Part shown: one piece after another, positions 1 through 8,527 of the stretch
How positions within the stretch are numbered: the stretch's first letter is position 1
How the letters are laid out: every line of letters begins with the position of its first letter
NCBI RefSeq assembly: GCF_000297095.1
Contig: NZ_AEEA01000066.1
Coordinates: 1 to 60,227, forward strand
Origin: Treponema primitia ZAS-1
GTDB taxonomy: Bacteria; Spirochaetota; Spirochaetia; Treponematales; Breznakiellaceae
Direction of reading: 5' to 3'
DNA: 60,227 bases
Program-made: the position numbers and the translations under genes
Notes under the pieces: generated by a model
Seen by the model: the letters and a program-made list of their open reading frames with translations, nothing else
What the model was told of the DNA's origin: nothing
Database searches by the model: none

Positions 1-33
1 CCAAAACTTACCAGTGATATTGATTGTGTAACG

Positions 34-265
34 GTTTCAATCCACGCACCCGCGAAGGTGCGACAGCCGAAGCTATATCCGCAAGCTCCGCTATTTTTCG
101 TTTCAATCCACGCACCCGCGAAGGTGCGACTTTGGGGTGTATCTACGCTCTGGATACCGCCCGGAGCGTTTCAATCCACGCACCCGCGAAGGTGCGACGC
201 GTGTAGAGCAGGACTATGGCAAGGATATCCTTAAGTTTCAATCCACGCACCCGCGAAGGTGCGAC
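34..265 (-). CRISPR. Type I-C CRISPR array, leader-proximal end
   Basis: Four identical 31-base repeats lie at 34-64, 100-130, 168-198 and 235-265, separated by spacers of 35, 37 and 36 bases; bases 1-33 belong to a further spacer cut by the window edge. On the minus strand the repeat starts GTCGCACC, has a CGCACC/GGTGCG stem and ends ATTGAAAC, the typical I-C form whose last 11 bases become the crRNA 5' handle. The array is therefore read leftward, with the newest spacer at 199-234 next to the leader. No spacer was seen to match the rest of the window by eye. Confidence 0.97.
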
Positions 266-482
266 TCACACTCTATTATATTCATATATTACAACAAGTT
301 ACAGCCCCTTATTCGCGAAACATCATATAAAAGGTGCATTAATAGTTGGTTTTCCCTTCCCTATTTTGTCAAATATCTATCCTGTAAGGAATTATAGTCA
401 CTGCGAACCTGCCAGACTATTCTGTGTCATGGGGGTTCGCAAAACAAAAGGCTGATCTGTAAGAAACTGCTAAAAAGGGATT
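266..482 (-). promoter_or_regulatory. CRISPR leader between cas2 and the array
   Basis: AT-rich non-coding stretch of 217 bases between the end of cas2 and the first repeat, where the leader of an array read leftward should lie. On the minus strand a TATAAT box is visible at 391-396, with no good -35 partner. A perfect 7-bp inverted repeat GCGAACC/GGTTCGC (403-409 and 434-440) lies just upstream. It may be an integration or regulatory element, or a weak terminator for cas2. Confidence 0.6.
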
Positions 483-773
483 TTAAACGACTAAAGGACC
501 GTCTACGTCGTAGGAAGGTTTTGCGCCCACATGTTCTATCCGCCGTTTGTAATTGGCGCCAAGATAATAATACCGCAGACTGTCTATCTTGTCATCTATT
601 ATTTTCTCCAAAGTGTTCTTTAGATTGACCCATTGGGCCGGATCAACCACACATTCAAAGACCGAATATTGAACCCGCTGCCCGAAGTTTGTACAGGCTT
701 TCGCCACTTTTCGCAAACGACCAGGGCCGCCCGGGCTGGTTACCATCACATCATAACTTACCAGTACCATCAT
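483..773 (-). CDS. cas2: CRISPR adaptation protein Cas2
   Basis: 96-residue protein of normal Cas2 length. It opens with the ferredoxin-fold strand and conserved aspartate of the family (VLVSYDV, Asp9) and has the usual RVQYSVFEC second strand near residue 35. Cas2 is the dimeric centre of the Cas1-Cas2 integrase that inserts new spacers at the leader end. It is the last gene of the operon, 5 bases after cas1, with a GGAGG ribosome site ahead of two adjacent ATG codons. It lies next to the leader, as is usual for I-C loci. Confidence 0.96.
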   Translation of the reverse strand: MMVLVSYDVMVTSPGGPGRLRKVAKACTNFGQRVQYSVFECVVDPAQWVNLKNTLEKIIDDKIDSLRYYYLGANYKRRIEHVGAKPSYDVDGPLVV

Positions 774-778
774 TACTG

Positions 779-1810
779 TTACCTCCAGAAAAAAGGAGGG
801 TATCCGTCAATATCCCCGCGAATATGATGGGCCATGAGGTTTGCCTGGATAAAAAAGAGCAGTCCAATAGGAACCGTTTCCTCAATATAAGGATGATACA
901 CCGTATCCTGTTTACGGCTTTGATATTCGGTAAGCACCGTTTTCCGGGTAGCGTCATCCATGGTTACCGCTCCATTGGCCGCTTTACTAAATCCCTTTTT
1001 GGTAATCTGTCGGCGGTTGATAAGAGAAAGTACCAGTCTGTCCGCAATCACCGGACGGAACTCCTCCATAATGTCCAGCGCTAATCCCGGCCTACCGGGC
1101 CTGTCCCGGTGAAGAAAACCAACGGCAGGATCAAGCCCAACTGTTTCCAGGGCAGAGCGGACATCGTGGGCCAGAAGGGTATACATAAACGAAAGCAACG
1201 CGTTTACCTCGTCCAACGGAGGCCGACGGTTCCGTTCGGTAAAAATAAAATCGTTTTTCTGTTCGATAATTAAATGATTAAGCACCTTAAAATATTCCGC
1301 CGCCGCCTGACCTTCAAAGCCCCGAATCTCATCGGAACTTTTCGCCCGGGGAATCCTATCAATAATGCGATCAATCGCTTCGGAAGCGGCCTTCAATGCC
1401 AGAGCATCAACCTTTGCTGCGTGATCCCGAATCGTCCGGTTCATCACAATACGGCAGTTTGCCAACTTGCCACTTATTACTTGGGAAGCGATCCGCCGGG
1501 TAGATTCATCATCATCGGCCATCCGGTACTGTCGGCGCCGCAAGAGAACATTCCCGCTTACCGGCCCCCGTACTGATGCTAAGAACCGTCCATGCTCACT
1601 TAAAAAAGAAACCGACACATCCCGTTCGGCACAGAATCCCAACAAAAAAGGGGAACACAGTACATTGCCAAAACAAACAATGCCCCCGATGGTATGAATC
1701 GGCAGCTGTAAGACACGCTGTTTTTCCCTCTCCACCACCACGGTTTCCCCTTCTTTTTGAAGGTAGGAACCCTGGGAGCTCACATAAAGGGTATTAAGAA
1801 GCTTCCTCAT
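779..1810 (-). CDS. cas1: CRISPR integrase Cas1 (type I-C)
   Basis: About 343 residues when started at the ATG giving MRKLLNTLYV, the usual I-C Cas1 opening; a GTG and an earlier ATG a few codons upstream would overlap cas4 further. The helical C-terminal half carries the metal ligands expected of Cas1: Glu in GFEGQAAAEYF, His in GFLHRDRPG and Asp in ALDIMEEF. Cas1 is the integrase subunit that joins prespacers to the leader-proximal repeat. It overlaps the end of cas4 by 17 bases, which points to coupled translation and joint action in PAM-selective adaptation. Confidence 0.96.
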   Translation of the reverse strand: MRKLLNTLYVSSQGSYLQKEGETVVVEREKQRVLQLPIHTIGGIVCFGNVLCSPFLLGFCAERDVSVSFLSEHGRFLASVRGPVSGNVLLRRRQYRMADDDESTRRIASQVISGKLANCRIVMNRTIRDHAAKVDALALKAASEAIDRIIDRIPRAKSSDEIRGFEGQAAAEYFKVLNHLIIEQKNDFIFTERNRRPPLDEVNALLSFMYTLLAHDVRSALETVGLDPAVGFLHRDRPGRPGLALDIMEEFRPVIADRLVLSLINRRQITKKGFSKAANGAVTMDDATRKTVLTEYQSRKQDTVYHPYIEETVPIGLLFFIQANLMAHHIRGDIDGYPPFFWR

Positions 1811-2468
1811 TTTCACCATCCCCGTTTTTCATCAACCTAAGCTGGGTTTGTATAAAACGATCCACCTTCTTGGAAGCAGTTCCGCTGGTTTTCGGCATAC
1901 AAATATCAACGAGGGAACAGCGGTCACACTTCCTCATTTCATATTCTGCGGCCGGTGTCTTTCCTGCCTGCTGAATAGCTCTAATCCGTTCAGTCAGATT
2001 CTGCGTCTTTTCCCGAAGCTCTCCGCCAAGGATAACATCTACCCTGCGGTGCTCCTGCAGATAATAAAGCTGCCCGGATTCAATCGCAGTTTTAAACATC
2101 TCTTCCAGACATAAAGCCTGGGCGCAGAGCTGAATCCGGTCAACATCACTCTCCTTCTCCCTGCCCCGCTTGAATTCCACCGGCGATACCCGCTTTACCC
2201 CGCCGCCGTCGGTATACCAAAGCTCCACCAAATCGCATTTACCGATAAGCCCCTGCTCCAAGGACCGAACCGCCATCCCGTATTCCTGCCTGAACAAGCG
2301 CCGGGATTCATGATGTTCCGCATCCACCCGCTCATGCAGCACCTTCCCTTCGGCGGTAAACTGATTTTCTTCCCATATCTGCTCCAGATGGATCAACGCA
2401 TACTGCCGCTCACAAAACAATACATGCTGCAAGGCGGAAATCGGAATCAGATTATCTTCGGAGTACAC
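1794..2468 (-). CDS. cas4: CRISPR adaptation nuclease Cas4
   Basis: 224 residues. Cas4 is a RecB-like exonuclease with an iron-sulfur cluster that trims prespacers and selects the PAM. Visible are an N-terminal cysteine (VLFCERQYAL), the RecB-type motif VEFKRG with its catalytic Glu and Lys, and a C-terminal CDRCSLVDIC group that completes the four-cysteine 4Fe-4S site. Length is typical of stand-alone I-C Cas4. It opens the adaptation block cas4-cas1-cas2, which is separated from cas7 by a GC-rich stretch with three hairpins. Confidence 0.95.
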   Translation of the reverse strand: MYSEDNLIPISALQHVLFCERQYALIHLEQIWEENQFTAEGKVLHERVDAEHHESRRLFRQEYGMAVRSLEQGLIGKCDLVELWYTDGGGVKRVSPVEFKRGREKESDVDRIQLCAQALCLEEMFKTAIESGQLYYLQEHRRVDVILGGELREKTQNLTERIRAIQQAGKTPAAEYEMRKCDRCSLVDICMPKTSGTASKKVDRFIQTQLRLMKNGDGENEEAS

Positions 2469-2493
2469 CGGACCTTACCTCTATTAATCAAGA

Positions 2494-2564
2494 GGGGGAA
2501 AGCCTTCCCCCCTGCGGCGCACACAGTTGCGCCGCACCCCCTTCGCCGGGGGCAAAGCCCCCGG
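2494..2564. repeat. Three consecutive GC-rich hairpins between cas7 and cas4
   Basis: Three perfect inverted repeats lie almost end to end in the only long gap inside the cas operon: GGGGGAA/TTCCCCC (2494-2511, loop 4), TGCGGCGC/GCGCCGCA (2513-2536, loop 8) and CCGGGGGC/GCCCCCGG (2546-2564, loop 3). Base composition is far richer in G and C than the flanking cas genes. None is followed by a clear T-run on the minus strand, so simple termination is not obvious. They could be an mRNA-stabilising or attenuating element, or a dispersed palindromic repeat that inserted here. Confidence 0.75.
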
Positions 2565-2591
2565 ACCCCCAGCGTTCTCGCCTATTAAAAT

Positions 2592-3479
2592 TCAAACCGA
2601 AACAACGGTTTTAAATTTTTCCACTTCTTTTCCATCTAAATTTATTACATAATCAGAAAAATCTCTAATAGGTTTTTTTGAATCACTGTCAACATTCTTG
2701 TGGGCAACATTAACCCTATTGAATAAATCCTGTACAGGTTTATCACCCATTGGTGACGAATGTTCAAATATAATGAGTTTTTGAGCGCTCATAAGTCCCC
2801 TTGCCGCCGAGCGATCGTGTTCAAACATGTTTTGTAAGGATTCCCAAAATAAATTCAAGTCTTCTTCAGAGAAGCCTGTCTGGTTAGCTAGCGGAGCTGA
2901 AACAAAACCATAGGTACGATACAGCCCATAGGGGATAGTGAACTTCCGTCCCATGGTACGGTTATCCCCGTCTTGTTTTTCCGCTTCCTTTTCGGTTGTA
3001 ACCGCCATACGGGTAATGCTATGTTCAGACGAAATCACGGGATCTATTGATCGGGCAAAGGTAAGCTGAATCGGCCCCCTGACTTGACCGCAATTAACCC
3101 CGGTTGACATAACTGCACCAAAGGTTCTGACATCATAAAAGTTCTGACACATCCACTGCCTGGCCTCGGCTGTCTTATCTCCTCCTTTCCGTTTTCCTTC
3201 ATCACCGCCGCTTATATCAATACCCAGTGCCTTATACGCCCGTTCATGCTGGCTATTAAGTACTGCTTTTTCCTTTACATAAATTTCATAAGGGGGTTGT
3301 TCTCCCTTTACCAAACCGACATAGTTACGGACCTTGCGCTTTAAGCATACATCTGTCACAAGCCCATTCCCGGTTTCCGCGTCCACCCTGGGGAGGTTTC
3401 CGGCATCAGGATCTCCATTAGGGTTTCCGTCCTTAACGTCAAAAAGATAAATAAAGTCATAACGTCTTTTCAGTTCCAT
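2592..3479 (-). CDS. cas7: Cascade backbone protein Cas7 (Csd2, type I-C)
   Basis: 295 residues. Begins with the family signature YDFIYLFDVKDGNPNGDPD and continues with the typical I-C Csd2 pattern (RVDAETGNGLVTDVCLKRKVRNY). Cas7 copies form the helical backbone that coats the spacer part of the crRNA and flips out every sixth base. It lies 25 bases downstream of cas8c with a good ribosome site (AGGAGTG) and is the last gene of the interference block before the triple hairpin. Confidence 0.96.
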   Translation of the reverse strand: MELKRRYDFIYLFDVKDGNPNGDPDAGNLPRVDAETGNGLVTDVCLKRKVRNYVGLVKGEQPPYEIYVKEKAVLNSQHERAYKALGIDISGGDEGKRKGGDKTAEARQWMCQNFYDVRTFGAVMSTGVNCGQVRGPIQLTFARSIDPVISSEHSITRMAVTTEKEAEKQDGDNRTMGRKFTIPYGLYRTYGFVSAPLANQTGFSEEDLNLFWESLQNMFEHDRSAARGLMSAQKLIIFEHSSPMGDKPVQDLFNRVNVAHKNVDSDSKKPIRDFSDYVINLDGKEVEKFKTVVSV

Positions 3480-3504
3480 AACACACTCCTATGATATTAA
3501 AATA

Positions 3505-3861
3505 CTATTCCTTTTTAGAGGTAAATAAATCTTGTCGTTGATGATAATAACCAATAGCGAATTTCCCTTGATCATGCAAATCCAGATGAGAAGAGAAGTC
3601 ATTGAAATGACTCGTAATCTCAGTTATCATTCGTTCAAAATTTATTGCTCGGCCTTTATTTTCCAACTTTGCAATGTGATGGTTTTTAAGCCGCAGTAAT
3701 GTTGGAAATACCGTTACCGGTGACCCGCAAGCAGCTCCGTAATATCGCTCGCGGATTGTTGCATTTAGTCCCGGATTTGCTTCTTCCTGAATTTTCTCAA
3801 GAACCGCAAACAATCGCCCAAAGTGGTAGCTATCTGATGATTCGTTAGTATCTAACGCCAC
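3505..3861 (-). CDS. cas11c: Internal small subunit Cas11c (in-frame start within cas8c)
   Basis: Inside cas8c and in the same frame, a near-perfect Shine-Dalgarno AAGGAGG (3870-3876) lies 8 bases ahead of a GTG codon (3861) that begins VALDTNES. Translation from it gives a 118-residue, mostly helical product. Independent translation of a small Cas11 subunit from the 3' part of cas8c is established for other type I-C systems, and both size and position fit. The ribosome site is seen directly; the function is inferred from the family. Confidence 0.8.
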   Translation of the reverse strand: MALDTNESSDSYHFGRLFAVLEKIQEEANPGLNATIRERYYGAACGSPVTVFPTLLRLKNHHIAKLENKGRAINFERMITEITSHFNDFSSHLDLHDQGKFAIGYYHQRQDLFTSKKE

Positions 3862-5226
3862 TTGTATTACCTCCTTATTATAGTATCTATTAAGATATGC
3901 CTTAATCAGCGCCGCCCGTACAGGCTTAACTCGATTTTCCGTATCACTTCTGATGCGCCGTAATACCAGCTGTAACAATGTCGCAGGATAGGGCGTCCCA
4001 TCCAGAATGGAACGCATTACATCGCCTTCAATATTAGGGGGGATATTATCACTCTTGTCTTGAATAGATGCATTCACTAAAAGCCGCCATAATGAGTAAT
4101 ACAATGGTTCGTTTTTAGGTTTAACGATTTCAAGGTCCTTAAAATATTGTCGAATATGGCCTGCAAATTCTCCAACCGTTCCCCGCCGCCAAAATCGAAC
4201 GGAAATACGCGCCGCATTTGGAGAAAGGCCAAGAAGAAAAAAATTTGTACTATCAGGATCTTCGACATATCCATTTTTCGGGGAATCAAAAAGAGTTCTG
4301 ATATGGTTGATACCTTCATCAGGATTATCCTTTGAAGGTTCCGCAAAAAAATAGGTGAAATCATTTTCAAATTGTGTTTTTTTAGCAGACCAAAATACCG
4401 TTGAGGTGTCTCCAATCTGCATACGCTGTTTTGAATCCCGGCTCAAAAGGCTATTAAGTGCGGTAGTATAGGCAAACATTGCGGATTCTCCGATTGGGGC
4501 ATTCCAGCCCTGCTGTTTTCGTCTGCCATAGGAACAGAATGAATCCTGATTAAAAGAAACAATATTCGCCCCGGAAGACTGGGCGCCCCATACTCCCTTT
4601 ATGGCAGTATGTAATACACTTATTTTATCCCTTTCTCCGCTAACTAGGCATAATCCATCATATTCTTTGGAACCAGCCTTTGCTACTAAAGCCGTTCTGA
4701 TTCCTTCAGTTTCACAATAAAGCATCAGCTCATGATCAAAGCGGAAACTAATGTTGGGATTTGTCCGGTAAATATCATCCCATTGGAGAGTCTTTTCAAG
4801 AACCGATTGTTCTATACCGGACAGAAATGCAACAAGAGCTTTTTTTCTAGGAGTATCCGGTATTTCATTTTGAATACGGTCAATAAAAGCTTTTTTTTGT
4901 TCAATAAGGCGAGACAGCTTCCTTTTTTTATCAGCCTCTCCAAGCCCTTCAAGATCGGTAATACCGAATACATACCCTGCAGTATCCCAAAGAAGATTTG
5001 CCGCTACCCCTGAAGATCTCTTTACTCCCTGAGGAACAGAGAAATAACGACCTCGCCTTTTTGTTCCCTCACCTTCACGGGTATCTTCAATTTGTATTAG
5101 TGAACCATTCTCGTTTAGAACAACAACAAAAGGTATTTCTTTTAATTCCCAACCGTCAGGTGAAATGCCACTTTCAGAATCCGCCGCTTTTCTATCATAG
5201 TATCCTTTCAGGGCTTGTAATATCAT
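3505..5226 (-). CDS. cas8c: Cascade large subunit Cas8c (Csd1)
   Basis: 573 residues, normal for Cas8c, the I-C large subunit that reads the PAM and positions the target DNA. The opening MILQALKGYYDRKA and the internal DTAGYVFGI are family-like. The start overlaps the cas5 stop by four bases (ATGA), so translation is probably coupled. The C-terminal 118 codons are also predicted to be translated separately as Cas11c from an internal start. The coding sequence is visibly AT-richer than the chromosomal genes to the right, consistent with horizontal transfer of the locus. Confidence 0.95.
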   Translation of the reverse strand: MILQALKGYYDRKAADSESGISPDGWELKEIPFVVVLNENGSLIQIEDTREGEGTKRRGRYFSVPQGVKRSSGVAANLLWDTAGYVFGITDLEGLGEADKKRKLSRLIEQKKAFIDRIQNEIPDTPRKKALVAFLSGIEQSVLEKTLQWDDIYRTNPNISFRFDHELMLYCETEGIRTALVAKAGSKEYDGLCLVSGERDKISVLHTAIKGVWGAQSSGANIVSFNQDSFCSYGRRKQQGWNAPIGESAMFAYTTALNSLLSRDSKQRMQIGDTSTVFWSAKKTQFENDFTYFFAEPSKDNPDEGINHIRTLFDSPKNGYVEDPDSTNFFLLGLSPNAARISVRFWRRGTVGEFAGHIRQYFKDLEIVKPKNEPLYYSLWRLLVNASIQDKSDNIPPNIEGDVMRSILDGTPYPATLLQLVLRRIRSDTENRVKPVRAALIKAYLNRYYNKEVIQVALDTNESSDSYHFGRLFAVLEKIQEEANPGLNATIRERYYGAACGSPVTVFPTLLRLKNHHIAKLENKGRAINFERMITEITSHFNDFSSHLDLHDQGKFAIGYYHQRQDLFTSKKE

Positions 5227-5954
5227 GACCTGACCTCCAGTGTTCGCCGGTCGGTATTTACCGTATTATTTTCCAGGTACGCCCGAAAGAATTCGGGCTT
5301 TGGACAGGAGGGATCTTCATAATTCATATCATAAAGCATCCAACCCAGATCACTATCATCGTTGATCTTTTCTTTAATAGGATGAACACCTTCAACCAGA
5401 GTGAAATTACAGGCAAACTCACGGCATCCTAAATAAGGGCGGTGAAAACATTGTCCTTTTTTTGCCCGCCGTTCAAACATGGCGGCATATTTCGCCGGAC
5501 TTTCATCGGAACGGGTATTATTGGTCTGTTCTTCACTATCAGCCCAAAACTCATCGTATTGGGAAAGGCGAGGTTTTCTTTTTTCAGGAGGGATAAATTC
5601 AAACCAACCGTAAATGCGGTATCGAACATCCCGGAGAAAAAGTCCTGCCCGTTGCTGCCGATGTTCTTCAACAAAAAAACCCGCTGAATCGCCGCTTTTC
5701 CCTTCCAACTGGGCTTGGGTCGGTTCCCCCATGATTTTTCCAACTTCATTACGGCGGATACTTATCCAGCGAATCGGATTTAATACTTCAATTTTGGTAA
5801 TATGCCAGGAAATCGCGGGTTTCCACAAAATTGCGTCAAAAATCGCACGGGCAGCAGAAGGGGTCATCACATCATAACTCACCCGTTCAACCTTCATCTC
5901 CGGCCTTGCATAACAGGCATACTCTCCCCAAACTTCAAGGCACCAGTCTTGCAT
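5223..5954 (-). CDS. cas5: crRNA-processing endoribonuclease Cas5c (Cas5d)
   Basis: About 243 residues. In type I-C there is no Cas6; Cas5 cuts the repeat hairpin and stays on the 11-base 5' handle. The opening LEVWGEYACYARPEMKVERVSYDVMTP and the segment RWISIRRNEVG are characteristic of the I-C Cas5 family. An AGGAGG site precedes two adjacent ATG codons; the second is better spaced and is used here. Its end overlaps the cas8c start. It would process both the main array transcript and any transcript carrying the solitary repeat at 8575-8605. Confidence 0.95.
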   Translation of the reverse strand: MQDWCLEVWGEYACYARPEMKVERVSYDVMTPSAARAIFDAILWKPAISWHITKIEVLNPIRWISIRRNEVGKIMGEPTQAQLEGKSGDSAGFFVEEHRQQRAGLFLRDVRYRIYGWFEFIPPEKRKPRLSQYDEFWADSEEQTNNTRSDESPAKYAAMFERRAKKGQCFHRPYLGCREFACNFTLVEGVHPIKEKINDDSDLGWMLYDMNYEDPSCPKPEFFRAYLENNTVNTDRRTLEVRS

Positions 5955-5984
5955 CATACCTCCTCTTCATTTGCCTTTACGCAA

Positions 5985-8210
5985 TTAAATTATAAAATCT
6001 TCGGGATTATTCGGCATCTCATCAATAAGCAGCCCTATGGTAGGATCATATTCGATGGTGGTGGTTAAGGCGAAAACGCCGGGAACAATCTTTTCTAATG
6101 AACCCCTGCCTTGTAAAACGGTATACTGATAGTTATATACATTTACGGAATATCTTTGGAGTTTCCTTAATAAAATATTTTCAAAAGAACTGCCATTTTT
6201 TATATTTTTCAATAAGTCAATAAATTTTCCCCCTTCTCCATAAGGAACCAATACGGACATTTGATTTTTATCGTCAATAATTTTAAACTGTTCAGCAGCG
6301 CTTTTAAATTGAAACTCAAAGCGGGAGCTTACCAGGTATTTCATAATTCCCCTGGCATCCAAAGAATTACTTTTCCAAAAAAGCTCAGAAAAATAAGGGA
6401 GGAATACGCTCGGATCCAGGGGATTATTCAAGCCTTCTTTACACATCCGCTGTGCTGTTTCACTGGCTTTTCGGAGTGTTCCGGGGGGCGGCTTACGGGG
6501 TGCGTTAAAAACAACAACCTTGCCAAGTTCGTCCGCTGCATTAAGCTTTCCTTCCCGGTTGCACCTTCCCGCAGCCTGGGCGATAGAATCCAGCCCGGCC
6601 ATAGCCCGGTATACTACGGGGAAATCTATATCGACCCCCGCTTCAACCAGCTGAGTACTGATAACCCGAATCGCTTTTCCAGCCGCCAATTTTTCCTTTA
6701 TTTTTTTTATCACATCACTACGGTGCTGGGCGCACATGAGCGCTGAAAGGTGATAAGTCCCCTTAGGCATAAGTGCATGGAGTTCCCGGCAGCTCTTTCT
6801 ATCTGACACAATACAGAGAACCTGTTTGTAGGCGCTTAGTTCCTCCGATAGTTCCTTCCATTCAGTGATTGTTGATTGATCCGGCGGCATTGTAACCTTG
6901 ACCCGTTCTAACCGGCCAAATAAATCAGGGACATCGTGTATGATTTCCCGTATTGAATCTTTCGGCAATCCAGGAAATTGTAGGAACGCCTGCTGTTTCT
7001 CAAGGGCCGGCTTCGTGGCAGTACAGATAACAACACTTACCCGGTAGTGTTCAACTAAAAGCCGCAGTGTTTCCAGAATAGGCGCCAAAAAATCAGTGGG
7101 GATAAGCTGGGCTTCGTCAAGAACAATAACACTATTTGCGATATTATGTATTTTCCTACAACGTCCGGCTTTATTCGCAAAAAGCGATTCAAAAAATTGA
7201 ACAGCCGTTGTGATGATTATAGGGGCATCCCAATTTTCAGATGCCAGCCGTCCGCGAATGGTAGAATCTTCCTCGGCAAGGCTCGAATGATGTTCAACCA
7301 GCTCATCATCCCCAAAAACCTCCCGGAACACATCGGCATTCTGCTCAATAATACTTGTATAGGGGATAACGTAAATAACACGATCCTTTTTATACTGTTC
7401 CGCATGTTTTAAAGCAAAGGCCATACTCGACAGGGTTTTCCCACCACCGGTCGGAACGGTTAACGAGAAAAATCCTGATTGCCAGACTGCTGCAGCCCGG
7501 CAATCCGATAAAACCCGCTGACGGGCTTCATATAACCTGAGGTTCCTTCCTAGGGATTTTGCTTTTCCCTCCATGTAGTTATTAAATCGTTGTTGTAATT
7601 CAGTAATGCTACGATAACCCTTTCGACTTGCACTTTTTTCGCTGTCCATATAATTTTCAGTATCCAGACGGTCAGCGTCAACGAGACAGGAGAAAAGCAT
7701 ACGTATCCATAGTGAAGCATCAAGTTCTTGTGGCTTGAACTTCCAGGGGCTTTTTTGAGGTTTTAGCGAAGAGAGGGGAAACTTAAATTCTTCCGCTATT
7801 TTATCGGTTTTAACCTGCTGTAAACGGTTTACTAACGCGCTTGGTGAACCAATATAATCTGCTAATCCTGCATGGTGTCCTGCAACGCAATAGGAAAGGA
7901 TGCGGCCTGTCCCCCGGTCAAATGATTCTTCCACTAATTTTGCGCCAGCCCCTGAATGCTCAAGCCTTCCCGGGGATTCGGAAGAGGCTTCCTCATCGTA
8001 TCCGCTTTTATTGCATATATACCGCTGCCATTCTACAGTTCCCTTTCCGGTATCGTGGCTCATACCCAGGACATAGGCCCACTCGGCGGAGTCAAAGGAC
8101 TTTGCGAATTCTGCGGCTAATTCTGCAGTTCCCTGCAGATGCTCATTTAATGATTGGGGTTTTGCCCATTGTTCATTGAGTAATTTTCGTACATGTGCAA
8201 TAAAGTCCAT
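5985..8210 (-). CDS. cas3: CRISPR helicase-nuclease Cas3
   Basis: About 741 residues from the ATG used here; a TTG 15 bases upstream is an alternative start, and neither has a strong ribosome site. Cas3 unwinds and degrades DNA marked by Cascade. An N-terminal HD nuclease domain is visible (GMSHDTGKG, then GHHAGL), followed by a superfamily 2 helicase: Walker A TVPTGGGKT, box II LDEAQ, motif V region STQLVEAGVDIDFP and motif VI QAAGRCNREG. The domain order HD-helicase and the length are normal for I-C. It is the first recognised cas gene after a 67-residue unknown ORF. Confidence 0.97.
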   Translation of the reverse strand: MDFIAHVRKLLNEQWAKPQSLNEHLQGTAELAAEFAKSFDSAEWAYVLGMSHDTGKGTVEWQRYICNKSGYDEEASSESPGRLEHSGAGAKLVEESFDRGTGRILSYCVAGHHAGLADYIGSPSALVNRLQQVKTDKIAEEFKFPLSSLKPQKSPWKFKPQELDASLWIRMLFSCLVDADRLDTENYMDSEKSASRKGYRSITELQQRFNNYMEGKAKSLGRNLRLYEARQRVLSDCRAAAVWQSGFFSLTVPTGGGKTLSSMAFALKHAEQYKKDRVIYVIPYTSIIEQNADVFREVFGDDELVEHHSSLAEEDSTIRGRLASENWDAPIIITTAVQFFESLFANKAGRCRKIHNIANSVIVLDEAQLIPTDFLAPILETLRLLVEHYRVSVVICTATKPALEKQQAFLQFPGLPKDSIREIIHDVPDLFGRLERVKVTMPPDQSTITEWKELSEELSAYKQVLCIVSDRKSCRELHALMPKGTYHLSALMCAQHRSDVIKKIKEKLAAGKAIRVISTQLVEAGVDIDFPVVYRAMAGLDSIAQAAGRCNREGKLNAADELGKVVVFNAPRKPPPGTLRKASETAQRMCKEGLNNPLDPSVFLPYFSELFWKSNSLDARGIMKYLVSSRFEFQFKSAAEQFKIIDDKNQMSVLVPYGEGGKFIDLLKNIKNGSSFENILLRKLQRYSVNVYNYQYTVLQGRGSLEKIVPGVFALTTTIEYDPTIGLLIDEMPNNPEDFII

Positions 8211-8236
8211 TTTTTGTACCGCCAATTACATTTTCA

Positions 8237-8440
8237 TTACAAAATCTTCAGGTAAGGTATTTCTAATTGTCGGTTATCTTCAAAAGAAGATTTTTCTTCC
8301 CTAATGCGGATCTGACTATATACTTCTTTTTCTTCGTACCATTGTAAATTGATTAAATAGCCAAGATTGCCATCTCTTCCAATAATTGAGGTTTCACTCA
8401 CTGTTTTTGGAAAAATTCTCGTACTTTTGATATAATTCAT
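8237..8440 (-). CDS. Unknown 67-residue protein, first gene of the cas operon
   Basis: The ORF has an excellent ribosome site (GGAGGAAAT) before ATG-AAT, giving MNYIKSTRIFPKTVSET. An earlier in-frame ATG at 8473 coincides with the predicted transcription start and is an unlikely initiator. The product is small, charged and rich in Lys, Glu and Ile, with no membrane segment and no motif I recognise. It lies 26 bases ahead of the cas3 ATG and is the first coding sequence after the cas promoter. It could be a regulator, an accessory Cas protein or a small unrelated gene captured by the operon. Confidence 0.6.
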   Translation of the reverse strand: MNYIKSTRIFPKTVSETSIIGRDGNLGYLINLQWYEEKEVYSQIRIREEKSSFEDNRQLEIPYLKIL

Positions 8441-8470
8441 ATTTCCTCCAGAAATTTTATATCCCAATAT

Positions 8471-8508
8471 CATGAATAGAGTATAATACTATTTTAAAGT
8501 CCTGCCAA
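8471..8508 (-). promoter_or_regulatory. cas operon promoter with overlapping PAM and protospacer start
   Basis: On the minus strand a -35 box TTGGCA (8503-8508) and a -10 box TATACT (8480-8485) are separated by exactly 17 bases, each matching 5 of 6 consensus positions. The predicted start is at about 8473, giving a 33-base leader to the first ORF. A TTC triplet, the usual type I-C PAM, occupies 8474-8476. The sequence that follows, reading leftward from 8473, is the partial match to the solitary crRNA-like guide described below. Confidence 0.8.
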
Positions 8509-8527
8509 TGGAAATTTTCAAAATACC

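Noticed and set aside
65..234. Spacers as self-targets within the window
   Set aside because: No match to another part of the window was seen by eye; a database search would be needed for phage or plasmid origins.
24..455. Overlapping plus-strand ORFs with repeated NPRTREGAT peptides
   Set aside because: They are translations of the CRISPR repeats and have no ribosome sites; the array explains them fully.
8441..8473. Start of the first cas-operon ORF at the ATG at 8473
   Set aside because: This ATG falls on the predicted transcription start and has no ribosome site, while the ATG at 8440 follows GGAGG.
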